From Cutibacterium namnetense (GTDB lineage: Bacteria; Actinomycetota; Actinomycetes; Propionibacteriales; Propionibacteriaceae): a DNA stretch of 64,000 nucleotides. The DNA lies in contig NZ_LWHO01000002.1 of assembly GCF_001642025.1 (NCBI RefSeq), positions 109,810-173,809 on the forward strand. Direction: 5' to 3'. The position numbers and the translations under genes are program-made. This document shows positions 54,854-62,793 of this stretch, piece by piece; the first letter of the stretch is position 1; the number at the start of each line of letters is the position of its first letter. The notes under the pieces were generated by a model. The model worked only from the letters and a program-made list of their open reading frames with translations. It was not told where the DNA came from and did no database searches.

Positions 54854-55660
54854 TCAAGCGGTCTTCTTCTTGACATCAGGGGAGTGAAGTGCCGTCTGGT
54901 AGGCCGCAAGGAGTTCGGTGCGTGCAGCCTGGATCTTCCCGACGGTTGCGTTCGGATCCAGCTTGACACCGACGGCCTTGGTGATGGCGCGGTTGAGGGT
55001 CTTGTACACCTCGGCGCTCTTGTGGCCAAGGATGTGCTGGTCGCGGTTGACGCGCACCTGCCAGATCGTCTTACCGAAGTTGGCGCGCACGTACACAGTG
55101 GCAACGTCATTCGCGGTGAGATCCGGGTACTGCGAGACCTTGGTCAGACGAGCCTTGAGGGCGTCGCACTCGGCGTCGAGCTCCTTAGCGGTGACCCCAG
55201 GGTTAATGGTGAGCAGGACGGCCTTGGTGACCTCGAGACCGAGCTCGACGTGGGCGGGGCGCACCTTGTTCTGGAGGGTGGTCACAGCGGTACGGATGGT
55301 GTCAACCGTGGTGCTGACCAGCTTGATCCGTGCCTGGAAGGTTGCCGGGTCATAGTGCGGAATCCCGCCATGGGCAATGGTGTCGATGAGGCCACGCAGG
55401 TCGAAAGCGGTCTTGAGAAGGTCACGAATCTGGTCAGAGTAGTCGGAGCCAGGGACGGCCTTCTGCATCGACTGGAGGGACGCAATGTGCGCATCCAGAG
55501 TCTTCAGTGTGCTGCGGGCCTCGCTGGCCGAGAGGGCATGGGCGCGGGTCGTCGAGACGGCCGCGGTCGGCTCGACAGCATGTGCGCTGGGGGCCGACAG
55601 CGCCGCTGGCGTGAGCAGCGCGCCGACAAGGAGAGGAGTCACAAGACAGGTCTTCTTCAT
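54854..55660 (-). CDS. CAMP factor homologue, secreted co-haemolysin (copy B, CAMP2-like)
   Basis: This 268-residue exported protein has a signal peptide cleaved after AHA (residue 28, same place as copy A). Its mature part closely follows streptococcal CAMP factor: LQNKVRPAHVELGLEVTKAVL, YPDLTANDVATVYVRANFGKTIW and TLNRAITKAVGVKLDPNATV. It is nearer to the streptococcal prototype than copy A, and ends in a Lys-rich KKKTA. No strong ribosome site precedes the ATG. It may correspond to C. acnes CAMP2, which is known to lie near sialidase genes. Strain numbering is from memory and not verified. Confidence 0.95.
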   Translation of the reverse strand: MKKTCLVTPLLVGALLTPAALSAPSAHAVEPTAAVSTTRAHALSASEARSTLKTLDAHIASLQSMQKAVPGSDYSDQIRDLLKTAFDLRGLIDTIAHGGIPHYDPATFQARIKLVSTTVDTIRTAVTTLQNKVRPAHVELGLEVTKAVLLTINPGVTAKELDAECDALKARLTKVSQYPDLTANDVATVYVRANFGKTIWQVRVNRDQHILGHKSAEVYKTLNRAITKAVGVKLDPNATVGKIQAARTELLAAYQTALHSPDVKKKTA

Positions 55661-56165
55661 GAGGGGTTCTCAGTTCTACTAGTTATCTATGCCTCGATCG
55701 AGACGGCTGCAGTATACCGAAAGATATCGGTTATCTGACAATGCGCACGTTCTAGGTAGAGGAACGTGCATCACTTTTGAGTGCGTGGGGGAGTTGTAAT
55801 CATGCTTAAAGGGTCGTTCATGCCGGGTGTCAGGGGTATGCACACGCGTCGCTGTGAAGGGGCTGCTCGGGGGTGCCCCACGTCAGGGGGCGTGCCTTCA
55901 ACTCATGGCGGGGTGCATGGAGAGACAACGAGATATGCGGCCGTCTTCGTTTTGGAGGTGGATAAGCCGCATCATTGACATAGTCACTCTGGTGCTGTGG
56001 ATCTCCACGGATGGTGAGACTTGAACTCCATCGAGGGTTGTAGGGCCAGGGTTCCTCTCTGGTTGTGGGCAAGGTGAGGGGATGATGAGGTCGGGGTTAG
56101 GCCCGGATGCGCATGTCTTCCAAAGTGGGTGTGGCGGAGGGGCAGCCGCGTCAGTAAAGTGTCAC
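55661..56165. other. Intergenic region upstream of CAMP-factor gene B
   Basis: These 500 bases hold the CAMP B promoter region, with A/T-rich sequence near 55715-55735, and no gene that I can support. Several short overlapping frames exist on both strands, but none has a ribosome site or recognisable product. Confidence 0.5.
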
Positions 56166-56178
56166 GAAAATCATTTTC
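56166..56178. promoter_or_regulatory. Fur/Zur-type palindrome, orphan
   Basis: GAAAATCATTTTC is a perfect 6-1-6 palindrome and resembles the centre of actinobacterial Zur/Fur boxes (TGAAAATCATTTTCA-like). No metal-uptake gene starts next to it. The nearest downstream start on the minus strand is CAMP B, about 500 bases away. It could be a relic of a deleted gene's promoter. Confidence 0.35.
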
Positions 56179-56257
56179 ATCTCTAAGTTGGTGTTGGTAT
56201 TGCAAGGATGATTGACACTCTCGATCGGGTCAATTCACCGGATGAGCCGGCGTCGTG

Positions 56258-56533
56258 TTATCCGTGGCGATGAAGGCCTGTGGCGGAATCAGTGAGAAAA
56301 TTACCAGAGAATTCATATTCATTGCCATCACCGTTCATCTTCACTGTGATGGCATCGGGTGTGTCGACGATATCAACGAATTGAGAATGTGTCTCAGTTC
56401 CGTTGGTGCCGTGGATATTTTCATGGATGTGGCGGTCCTGGTCGAAAAGAGGACGATCGGGGCTGTTGACAGTGATGCATCGGTGCCCGGCGGGCCAGTG
56501 GCTCGACTCGAAGCAGAAGATGGACTTCTCCAC
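56258..56533 (-). CDS. Hypothetical His-rich small protein or gene remnant
   Basis: I do not recognise this frame. From GTG 56533 it encodes 91 residues with a His-rich middle (DQDRHIHENIHG) and strong G/C at third codon positions in its first half, which suggests real coding. No ribosome site is visible, and the frame continues upstream into the lipA end. It may be the C-terminal remnant of a larger gene or a small orphan. It lies 40 bases after lipA on the same strand. Confidence 0.35.
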   Translation of the reverse strand: MEKSIFCFESSHWPAGHRCITVNSPDRPLFDQDRHIHENIHGTNGTETHSQFVDIVDTPDAITVKMNGDGNEYEFSGNFLTDSATGLHRHG

Positions 56534-56573
56534 GGTTGATAGATACGTGCCCCCAGCCCAAGGGGTATCCCTG

Positions 56574-57566
56574 TTACTCTTTGGCTGCGAACGGTGCAGG
56601 TTTCGCACCATCGTGGTACCCGGTCACGATCGTCACCGGACGCTCGCCGCGAGCTTCCATGGCCTGCCGATAAAGCCGACCGGCCCGATACGAGGATCGC
56701 ACCAGAGGTCCGCTCATCACACCGACGAACCCGATCTCACGGGCCTCCTCGGCCAATTCCTCGAACTCCTGCGGGGTTACCCAGCGGTCGATGGGGTGCA
56801 GATAGGTATTCGGACGCAAGTATTGGGTGATCGTCAGCAGGTCGGTGTTGGCGTCATGGAGCGCCTGCATGGCCTGTGAGATTTCTTCACGGGTCTCGCC
56901 CATACCAAGAATGAGATTCGACTTGGTGATCAGACCGGCATCATGGGCTGAGCTCAGGACGGCCAGGGAACGGTCGTAGCGGAATCCGGGCCGAATACGC
57001 TTGAAAATCCGGGGGACTGTCTCAAGGTTGTGGCCGAAGACCTCCGGACGTGCCTCGAAGACGACGTCAAGCAGGTCCTGTTTGCCGGAAAAGTCTTGGG
57101 CTAGCATCTCGACGCCGACGCCGGGATTTACTTGGTGGATTTGACGGATTGTCTCGGCACACAGCCAGGCGCCCTCGTCCTCGAGATCATCTCGGCACAC
57201 CGAAGTGACGGTGGCGTAACGCAATCCCATGTGCTTGACGGACTCTGCGACACGACGCGGCTCGTCCTTGTCGTAACCCTCCGGTTTGGCCGACTCGATC
57301 TGGCAGAAGTCACAACGGCGGGTGCAATGGTCGCCGCCGATGAGGAAAGTGGCCTCGCGGTCCTCCCAGCACTCGAAGATGTTGGGGCAACCGGCCTCTT
57401 GGCACACGGTGTGGAGATCTCCATCGACCATCCGGCGTCGCATGTCGCGGTACTCCGGACCCATCGTGGCCCGAGTCTTGATCCAGCGGGGTTTGTCCTC
57501 GATGGGCGTCTGGGAATTCTTGACCTCGACTCGGAGGAGCTTCCTGCCGTCTGCTTCGACACTCAC
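56574..57566 (-). CDS. lipA: LipA, lipoyl synthase (radical SAM)
   Basis: LipA inserts two sulfurs into octanoyl groups on E2/GcvH proteins; 330 residues. It has the auxiliary cluster motif [12 protein letters not shown], the radical-SAM motif CTRRCDFC, and the C-terminal RSSYRAG with the Ser ligand. The start is GTG 57566. It lies 10 bases after the copper ATPase gene stop on the same strand. Upstream lipB and the E2 gene complete the lipoylation theme. Confidence 0.97.
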   Translation of the reverse strand: MSVEADGRKLLRVEVKNSQTPIEDKPRWIKTRATMGPEYRDMRRRMVDGDLHTVCQEAGCPNIFECWEDREATFLIGGDHCTRRCDFCQIESAKPEGYDKDEPRRVAESVKHMGLRYATVTSVCRDDLEDEGAWLCAETIRQIHQVNPGVGVEMLAQDFSGKQDLLDVVFEARPEVFGHNLETVPRIFKRIRPGFRYDRSLAVLSSAHDAGLITKSNLILGMGETREEISQAMQALHDANTDLLTITQYLRPNTYLHPIDRWVTPQEFEELAEEAREIGFVGVMSGPLVRSSYRAGRLYRQAMEARGERPVTIVTGYHDGAKPAPFAAKE

Positions 57567-57576
57567 GCGGGCCAGT

Positions 57577-59820
57577 TTAACTGCGTGTACCGAAGTTGCG
57601 AAGTCTCAGCGAATGGGTGACGACGACGAGGCTCGAAAGGCTCATGGCAAGCCCGGATATCAGCGGGTTCAGTAGACCGGCGGTCGCGATCGGGATCGCT
57701 GCAATGTTGTAGATGAAAGCCCATGCGAGGTTGCCGCGGATGGTCCTCAGAGTCCGTCTCGACAACCCAATGGCGTCAGGGACGACCCCGAGGTGGTGGC
57801 GCACACAGATGATGTCGGCGCTGCGCATCGCGATATCAGTGCCGGTGACCAGCGCCATGCCAAGGTCGGAGCTTGCGAGGGCTGCGGCGTCGTTGATGCC
57901 ATCGCCTACCATGGCTACCACGTGGCCTTCAGAGCGAAGTTTCTCGACGACCCCGGCCTTGTCGGTGGGAAGAACCTCGGCCAGCACCTCGTCGGTGCCA
58001 AGCTGCGCTCCCACGGATGCTGCGGCGGCTTGTGAATCACCAGTGAGTAGGACAGTTCGTAGCCCCATATCCTTGAGCTGGGCGATGACTTCCGACGCCT
58101 CAGGTTTGACGGTGTCGGCGACGACAAAGGCAGCTGCGGCCTGGCCGTCGATCGCCACCCCGAAGGCGGAACGCCCTGTCCGGGCTGCTTGCGTAACGGC
58201 GTGCCTCAGCTCGGCGGGAATCTCGATACCTGCCCCCGCGAGGAAAGCGGGGTTGCCAACCATGACATGGTGTCCCTCGACTTCGCCACTAATGCCTCGT
58301 CCGGCAACGGTGCGCGGACTGGGACACGTTGGGATGCTGCCTGTGGCAGCAGCTACCACAGCCTTGGCTACTGGATGAGTGGAGTGTTGGTCTAGGGCGG
58401 CCGCGTAGCGGTGGGCGCGATCGACGTCTTGCTTGTTGGCAGGAAGCCTCGCGATGAGAGTCATTTCCCCACTGGTGACAGTACCGGTTTTATCGAGGAT
58501 CACAGTGTCGATGCGACCGGACGCCTCCAGAGCTTCTGGTCCTTTAATCAGGATACCCAGCTGACCGCCGCGTCCGACTCCAACCATGAGGGCAGTTGGT
58601 GTCGCTAAACCGAGGGCGCACGGGCAAGCTATTACGAGCACTGAGAGGGACGCCGAGAGGGCATGTCGGGTCCCAGCGCCGGCGATCCACCAGCCGAAGA
58701 AGGTCAAGACGACGATGCCAAGAACTGCTGGCACAAAGATCTCGACGACCTTGTCCACCAGACGCTGGACGTTGGCTTTGCGAGCTTGGGCTTCCTCAGC
58801 CAGCACCGCCATCTGGGCGAGCTGGCTATGGTCACCGACTCCGGTAGCTCTGGTCACGACCCGCCCGGTCAAGTTCATGGTTCCGCCGAGCACCGTCGAT
58901 CCTACGGTTACGTCGGTGGGCATTGGCTCGCCGGTCATCATCGACGCATCGATACTGGAAGATCCCTCGACGACTTCGCCATCGGCTGCCAGAGCCTCCC
59001 CGGCCAAGGTGACGAAGAGGTCACCGTTGTGTAGCTGCTCAACGGGAACGACGGTCTCGACTCCATCGCGCAGCACCCGGGCATTCCTGACCGCCAGCTG
59101 CCCTAAGGCGGTCAGCGCAGACCGCGCCGACCTCTTGGCGCGGGCTTCAAAATAGCGGCCAGCGAGCAGAAAGCAGGTCACCCCGGCAGCGACGTCAAGG
59201 TAAAGGGTGTCAGCCCCGGCCGGGGTGATGCCATAGCCCAGCCAATACCCCTCTCGGTCCTGGGCACCGATGAGGATGGAGATGAACGACCACCCGAAGG
59301 AAGACAAGACACCTAGTGAAACCAAGGTATCCATGGACGTTATGCCGTGGCGCAAATTCGTCCACGTCGCTTTGTGGAATGGCCACGCCGACCAGAAAAC
59401 TACTGGCAGGGAGAGGGCGACGAGTAGCCAGTCCCATGCTGGGAAACGTAGTTGCGGTTCCAGAGCTAAGACCAGGCCGATGTCCATCAGGGGCAAGGTC
59501 AGGAGTACGGCCACGATGAGGCGGCGTCGCAGCATAGTGATGCGGCGCTGCGCCTCAGCTGCTAGATCGATGTCGGAGAGCAGGGCTGCGGTATAGCCGA
59601 CATCCTTGACGGCGGCGATCGCATCTGCGACGTCCATACCGGTTACTGTTGCCCGTTCGGAAGCGAAATTGACGCTAGCGTGTACCCCGTCAATACGGGA
59701 CAGTGTCTTCTCGATCATTGTGGCGCATGCTGCGCAGGTCATCCCGCCGATCTGCAATTGCACCGGAGGATGCAGGACGGGTTGCTCCTCATCTGGGGGA
59801 TCTACCGTGGTCGTGCTCAT
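57577..59820 (-). CDS. copA: Copper-transporting P1B-type ATPase
   Basis: This 747-residue membrane pump would export Cu(I). An N-terminal heavy-metal domain (GMTCAAC, Cys29/Cys32) precedes eight spans. It also has the CPC motif (IACPCALGL), the phosphorylated Asp443 in DKTGT, the HP locus (HSTHPVAKA) and [10 protein letters not shown]. Its ATG overlaps the stop of the CopD/CtaG gene (ATGA), so the two are coupled. The coupling suggests copper delivery to, or protection around, cytochrome oxidase assembly. Confidence 0.95.
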   Translation of the reverse strand: MSTTTVDPPDEEQPVLHPPVQLQIGGMTCAACATMIEKTLSRIDGVHASVNFASERATVTGMDVADAIAAVKDVGYTAALLSDIDLAAEAQRRITMLRRRLIVAVLLTLPLMDIGLVLALEPQLRFPAWDWLLVALSLPVVFWSAWPFHKATWTNLRHGITSMDTLVSLGVLSSFGWSFISILIGAQDREGYWLGYGITPAGADTLYLDVAAGVTCFLLAGRYFEARAKRSARSALTALGQLAVRNARVLRDGVETVVPVEQLHNGDLFVTLAGEALAADGEVVEGSSSIDASMMTGEPMPTDVTVGSTVLGGTMNLTGRVVTRATGVGDHSQLAQMAVLAEEAQARKANVQRLVDKVVEIFVPAVLGIVVLTFFGWWIAGAGTRHALSASLSVLVIACPCALGLATPTALMVGVGRGGQLGILIKGPEALEASGRIDTVILDKTGTVTSGEMTLIARLPANKQDVDRAHRYAAALDQHSTHPVAKAVVAAATGSIPTCPSPRTVAGRGISGEVEGHHVMVGNPAFLAGAGIEIPAELRHAVTQAARTGRSAFGVAIDGQAAAAFVVADTVKPEASEVIAQLKDMGLRTVLLTGDSQAAAASVGAQLGTDEVLAEVLPTDKAGVVEKLRSEGHVVAMVGDGINDAAALASSDLGMALVTGTDIAMRSADIICVRHHLGVVPDAIGLSRRTLRTIRGNLAWAFIYNIAAIPIATAGLLNPLISGLAMSLSSLVVVTHSLRLRNFGTRS

Positions 59821-61754
59821 AACTTGTTCCCCGGATCGTGCGGCTTGATCTCCTGGCCAGCCATTCGGGCGAGCATGTCATTATAGGCGGTTAGGGACTC
59901 ATTAAGGCTGGCATCTTCAGAAGCGTCAACCCGCCGTTGGTCACGGCGGTCCGAGATGAACCACTGCACGCACAGCGCGATGAGGACCAGCGCCATCGGG
60001 ATCTCGCCGGTGGCCCAGGTGATCTGGCCACCGAGATTCTGATCATCATGCAGATTGACAATCCACGGAATAGACAATGCCTCGTAAAAATTCTTGCCGA
60101 TGATCTGATGGGCATTCATCGTGATAACGGCGAAGAATGAATGGAAAGGCATCGCGGTAATGACGAATCCCAGTCGGCCAATGTGGGGCAGCGATGCTGG
60201 CAGATCATCCAAGCCAATGACATATTCAAAGAGCATGAAGCCAGCCATGAGGAAGTGCAGCAGCATCCACTGGTGTCCCCAATGGTAACGCATGAGGTAG
60301 TCAAATATTGGGGTGAAATAGACGACGTAGAAGCTGGCAATAAAGACGATCCAAGCAGCAAAGGGGCCGAATAGGATCTTCGTGGGACGCCATTCCAGCG
60401 CCGCCATGAGGCAGTCGTGGGGTCCGTTGAATCCATCGTTGATCTGGTCTGCGGTGCGCAATACCTGTCTCAAGAGGGTTACTGGAGCTCCGAGCACCAG
60501 TAAGGCCGGAACCAGCATGTTGAAGGTCATGTGAACCAGCATGTGCCAGCTGAACTGCATCGAGGAGTATTCCCACAGCCCGGTGCTGGCTAGGAATATC
60601 ACCACGACCCAAGCCCCGATCCAAGAGCCGCTACGTGCTCCAGACCAGGTTTCCCCACGGCGTTTGAGGGCCCTAACGGCAACGTAATAGCCGAAGATTC
60701 CAAGGATCGAGAGGGTCCAGAAACCGAGGTTGGGACGGCCAGGAGCTAGCAGAATGGCGGCAGTGAGGGCCGGCGGTAGCTCATAGCCGAGGTAATTGAC
60801 TGCCGGGGTTTGACCAATGACATAGCGCGGCGGCACGAGCTGATTTGCTGCGCCCGTCACGCTCAGCACGACGGCTACCACCGTTACCCCAAGCCAGCTC
60901 AGTACCCTGGTACGTGGCAGCCAGGCAGTGATGACCCAGATTGCTATGGCGACGAGCACGACAATGCGGGCCACGCCCCATCGATCAGAGACCCAGGAAT
61001 GCCCAGCCTGACCTTGCCAGGTGACGACGATGCCTCCTGCGAGGGCTATGACGGCACCAGTACGCTGCATCCAGATAAGGCGGGCGGTGAAGGCAGGGCG
61101 GGCGCCGTCGAGGGCCTCGATCAGAACACAAGCGGCGGCAATGGTCATGCCTACGGCGGCCATAGCCCCGGAGTCGGTGGCGAAATCGTGGTTGAGGCCC
61201 ACCGAAATCCCCCCGGTAACGGGAACGGGGAGTGCGGCGAGAACCGTCACAAAGCTCGCCATGACGAGGCCGCCAAGATGAGTGCTCAGCAGAGCGAGCA
61301 GGCCGACCAGTAGCCCCAACACTGCGACGACGAGCCAAGCCGCGACAGAGGGGGTCGAGGAGATGTAGGTCGGGAGATCAACAACGGCCTGCTCGAAGGT
61401 CAAGCCAGCGGAATCAGCGGATTCCAGAGGGACTATGAGTAGGGCCAGTACGGCCCACATCTGTGCGGCTAGCCATGCTCGGCGTCCGCGAGTGTGTGTG
61501 GAATCGACAACATCGCGGCGCGGCGAACACAGAGTAGCGCGAATGAGCTCTGCCAACGTCCACACCAGAGCTGCCCAGAACAGGGTTCCAACAACGGCAT
61601 GCAGAACGCTGGTGAGAGCATCCGGATTCTCCCTGCCTAGTAAGCGAGGTTCCAGAGGACGGAGTCGTCCAATTATCGCGGCGACGATGGCCATGATGAC
61701 ACCCGTGGCCGCTAACAGCGGTCCAGTGGTGCGGGTGTGGCTGAGATACGTCAC
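59817..61754 (-). CDS. CopD-CtaG fusion: copper resistance/cytochrome oxidase assembly membrane protein
   Basis: This 645-residue polytopic protein has an N-terminal half with CopD-like spans (MAAVGMTIAAACVLIE, WSGQ-type copper-resistance region). The C-terminal half is a Caa3_CtaG domain (WEYSSMQFSWHMLVHMTFNMLVPALLVLGAP, HFLMAGFMLFEYVIGLD, PFHSFFAVITM), which is rich in potential copper ligands His/Met. The ATG at 61760 abuts AGGAG with no spacing, while GTG 61754 has AGGAG six bases upstream, so the GTG is preferred. It is coupled to the copper ATPase. Confidence 0.9.
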   Translation of the reverse strand: MTYLSHTRTTGPLLAATGVIMAIVAAIIGRLRPLEPRLLGRENPDALTSVLHAVVGTLFWAALVWTLAELIRATLCSPRRDVVDSTHTRGRRAWLAAQMWAVLALLIVPLESADSAGLTFEQAVVDLPTYISSTPSVAAWLVVAVLGLLVGLLALLSTHLGGLVMASFVTVLAALPVPVTGGISVGLNHDFATDSGAMAAVGMTIAAACVLIEALDGARPAFTARLIWMQRTGAVIALAGGIVVTWQGQAGHSWVSDRWGVARIVVLVAIAIWVITAWLPRTRVLSWLGVTVVAVVLSVTGAANQLVPPRYVIGQTPAVNYLGYELPPALTAAILLAPGRPNLGFWTLSILGIFGYYVAVRALKRRGETWSGARSGSWIGAWVVVIFLASTGLWEYSSMQFSWHMLVHMTFNMLVPALLVLGAPVTLLRQVLRTADQINDGFNGPHDCLMAALEWRPTKILFGPFAAWIVFIASFYVVYFTPIFDYLMRYHWGHQWMLLHFLMAGFMLFEYVIGLDDLPASLPHIGRLGFVITAMPFHSFFAVITMNAHQIIGKNFYEALSIPWIVNLHDDQNLGGQITWATGEIPMALVLIALCVQWFISDRRDQRRVDASEDASLNESLTAYNDMLARMAGQEIKPHDPGNKL

Positions 61755-61809
61755 GGGCATCTCCTTTGGGGCGGGGTGAAGGGAACTGTAGTTCAGGGGA
61801 CGGACAAGA

Positions 61810-62628
61810 TCACGACATGGGGTGCAGGAACGCCGGGTGCTCCCGACGTGGAATATCTGGGCTCATCTCATACGGCTGAAACGACATCATCTCAGTGAGG
61901 ATGGGCTCGAGGTTGTTGGCTACTTCGAGCATTGAGGGAATCTCGGCGTCGGGTCCGTGCAGACGCCGCAGTTCCCGCGCCATGCTGGTGACGTCGGCGT
62001 CGGAGATGCCACACGGAATGATGTTGTCGAAGCCGGCAGTGTCGGGGTCGATGTTGAGGGCGAAACCGTGCATCGCCGTCTGGCGTGAGACGCGAATGCC
62101 GATGGCGCATACTTTTCGCTCTGGTCCCACCCCGTCGGAGGGGAACCAGACTCCGGTTCGTCCGGGGACACGCCCGGCACGCAAGCCATATTGGGCAACG
62201 AGCTGGATAATGGCTTCTTCCACTCGGCGCACATAATCGACGACGCCGATACCGCGCTGCAAGAAGACAATCGGGTAGCCGACTAGCTGACCAGGACCAT
62301 GCCAGGTGATTTCACCGCCACGATCCACCGGAACGACCGGGGTACCGTCGAAAGGATAAGCCTCTTTACGGGTGCGTCGTCCGGCCGTGTAGACGGGATC
62401 ATGTTCGACGTAGATAACCGTGTTAGGGCGCTGGTGGGTGGACACCTCAGCGTGTACCTCGCGCTGATGGGCCCAGCACTCGTTGTATTCAGTGCGGGTG
62501 GGAGGGGTATTTGCGATCCCCAGGTATTCGAACTGTAGTCCGACGGGATGATCAACCCAGCCGTGGGGTTTCACCCCGTCAACTATCTGCGGGGTGTGGG
62601 GCTGGGGTGTGGGAGGATCCTGCTGCAT
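61810..62628 (-). CDS. lipB: LipB, octanoyltransferase
   Basis: LipB transfers octanoyl from acyl carrier protein to lipoyl domains; 272 residues from ATG 62628 (GTG 62631 is adjacent). RGGEITWHGPGQLVGYP, the Lys of KVCAIGIRVSR and the Cys of NIIPCGI form the known catalytic features. A Pro-rich N-terminal extension of about 30 residues precedes the core. The copper genes separate it from lipA, which usually follows directly in actinobacteria. Confidence 0.95.
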   Translation of the reverse strand: MQQDPPTPQPHTPQIVDGVKPHGWVDHPVGLQFEYLGIANTPPTRTEYNECWAHQREVHAEVSTHQRPNTVIYVEHDPVYTAGRRTRKEAYPFDGTPVVPVDRGGEITWHGPGQLVGYPIVFLQRGIGVVDYVRRVEEAIIQLVAQYGLRAGRVPGRTGVWFPSDGVGPERKVCAIGIRVSRQTAMHGFALNIDPDTAGFDNIIPCGISDADVTSMARELRRLHGPDAEIPSMLEVANNLEPILTEMMSFQPYEMSPDIPRREHPAFLHPMS

Positions 62629-62717
62629 CACATCTTGCGATCATAGTGTCGACCTTGCAATAGGCGTGGTGTACTCGTCGTGTCTGAGCGATGTCCGCAA
62701 TGGACGGGTGTAGAGGG

Positions 62718-62747
62718 CGAGGCGGTGGGATCGGTCCCACCGCCTCG
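62718..62747 (-). terminator. Hairpin terminator after the E2 gene
   Basis: A perfect 13-bp stem (CGAGGCGGTGGGA / TCCCACCGCCTCG) with a TCGG loop lies 47 bases after the stop of the minus-strand acyltransferase gene and before lipB. Confidence 0.8.
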
Positions 62748-62793
62748 GGTTTGCCCAGATTTTCGGGCCCGCGTTCTTCGTGGCCGTTGAGGG

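Noticed and set aside
54884..55738. 284-codon open frame antisense to CAMP-factor gene B
   Set aside because: It mirrors the codon structure of the CAMP gene, has no recognisable product and no ribosome site; long antisense frames are expected in G/C-rich coding DNA.
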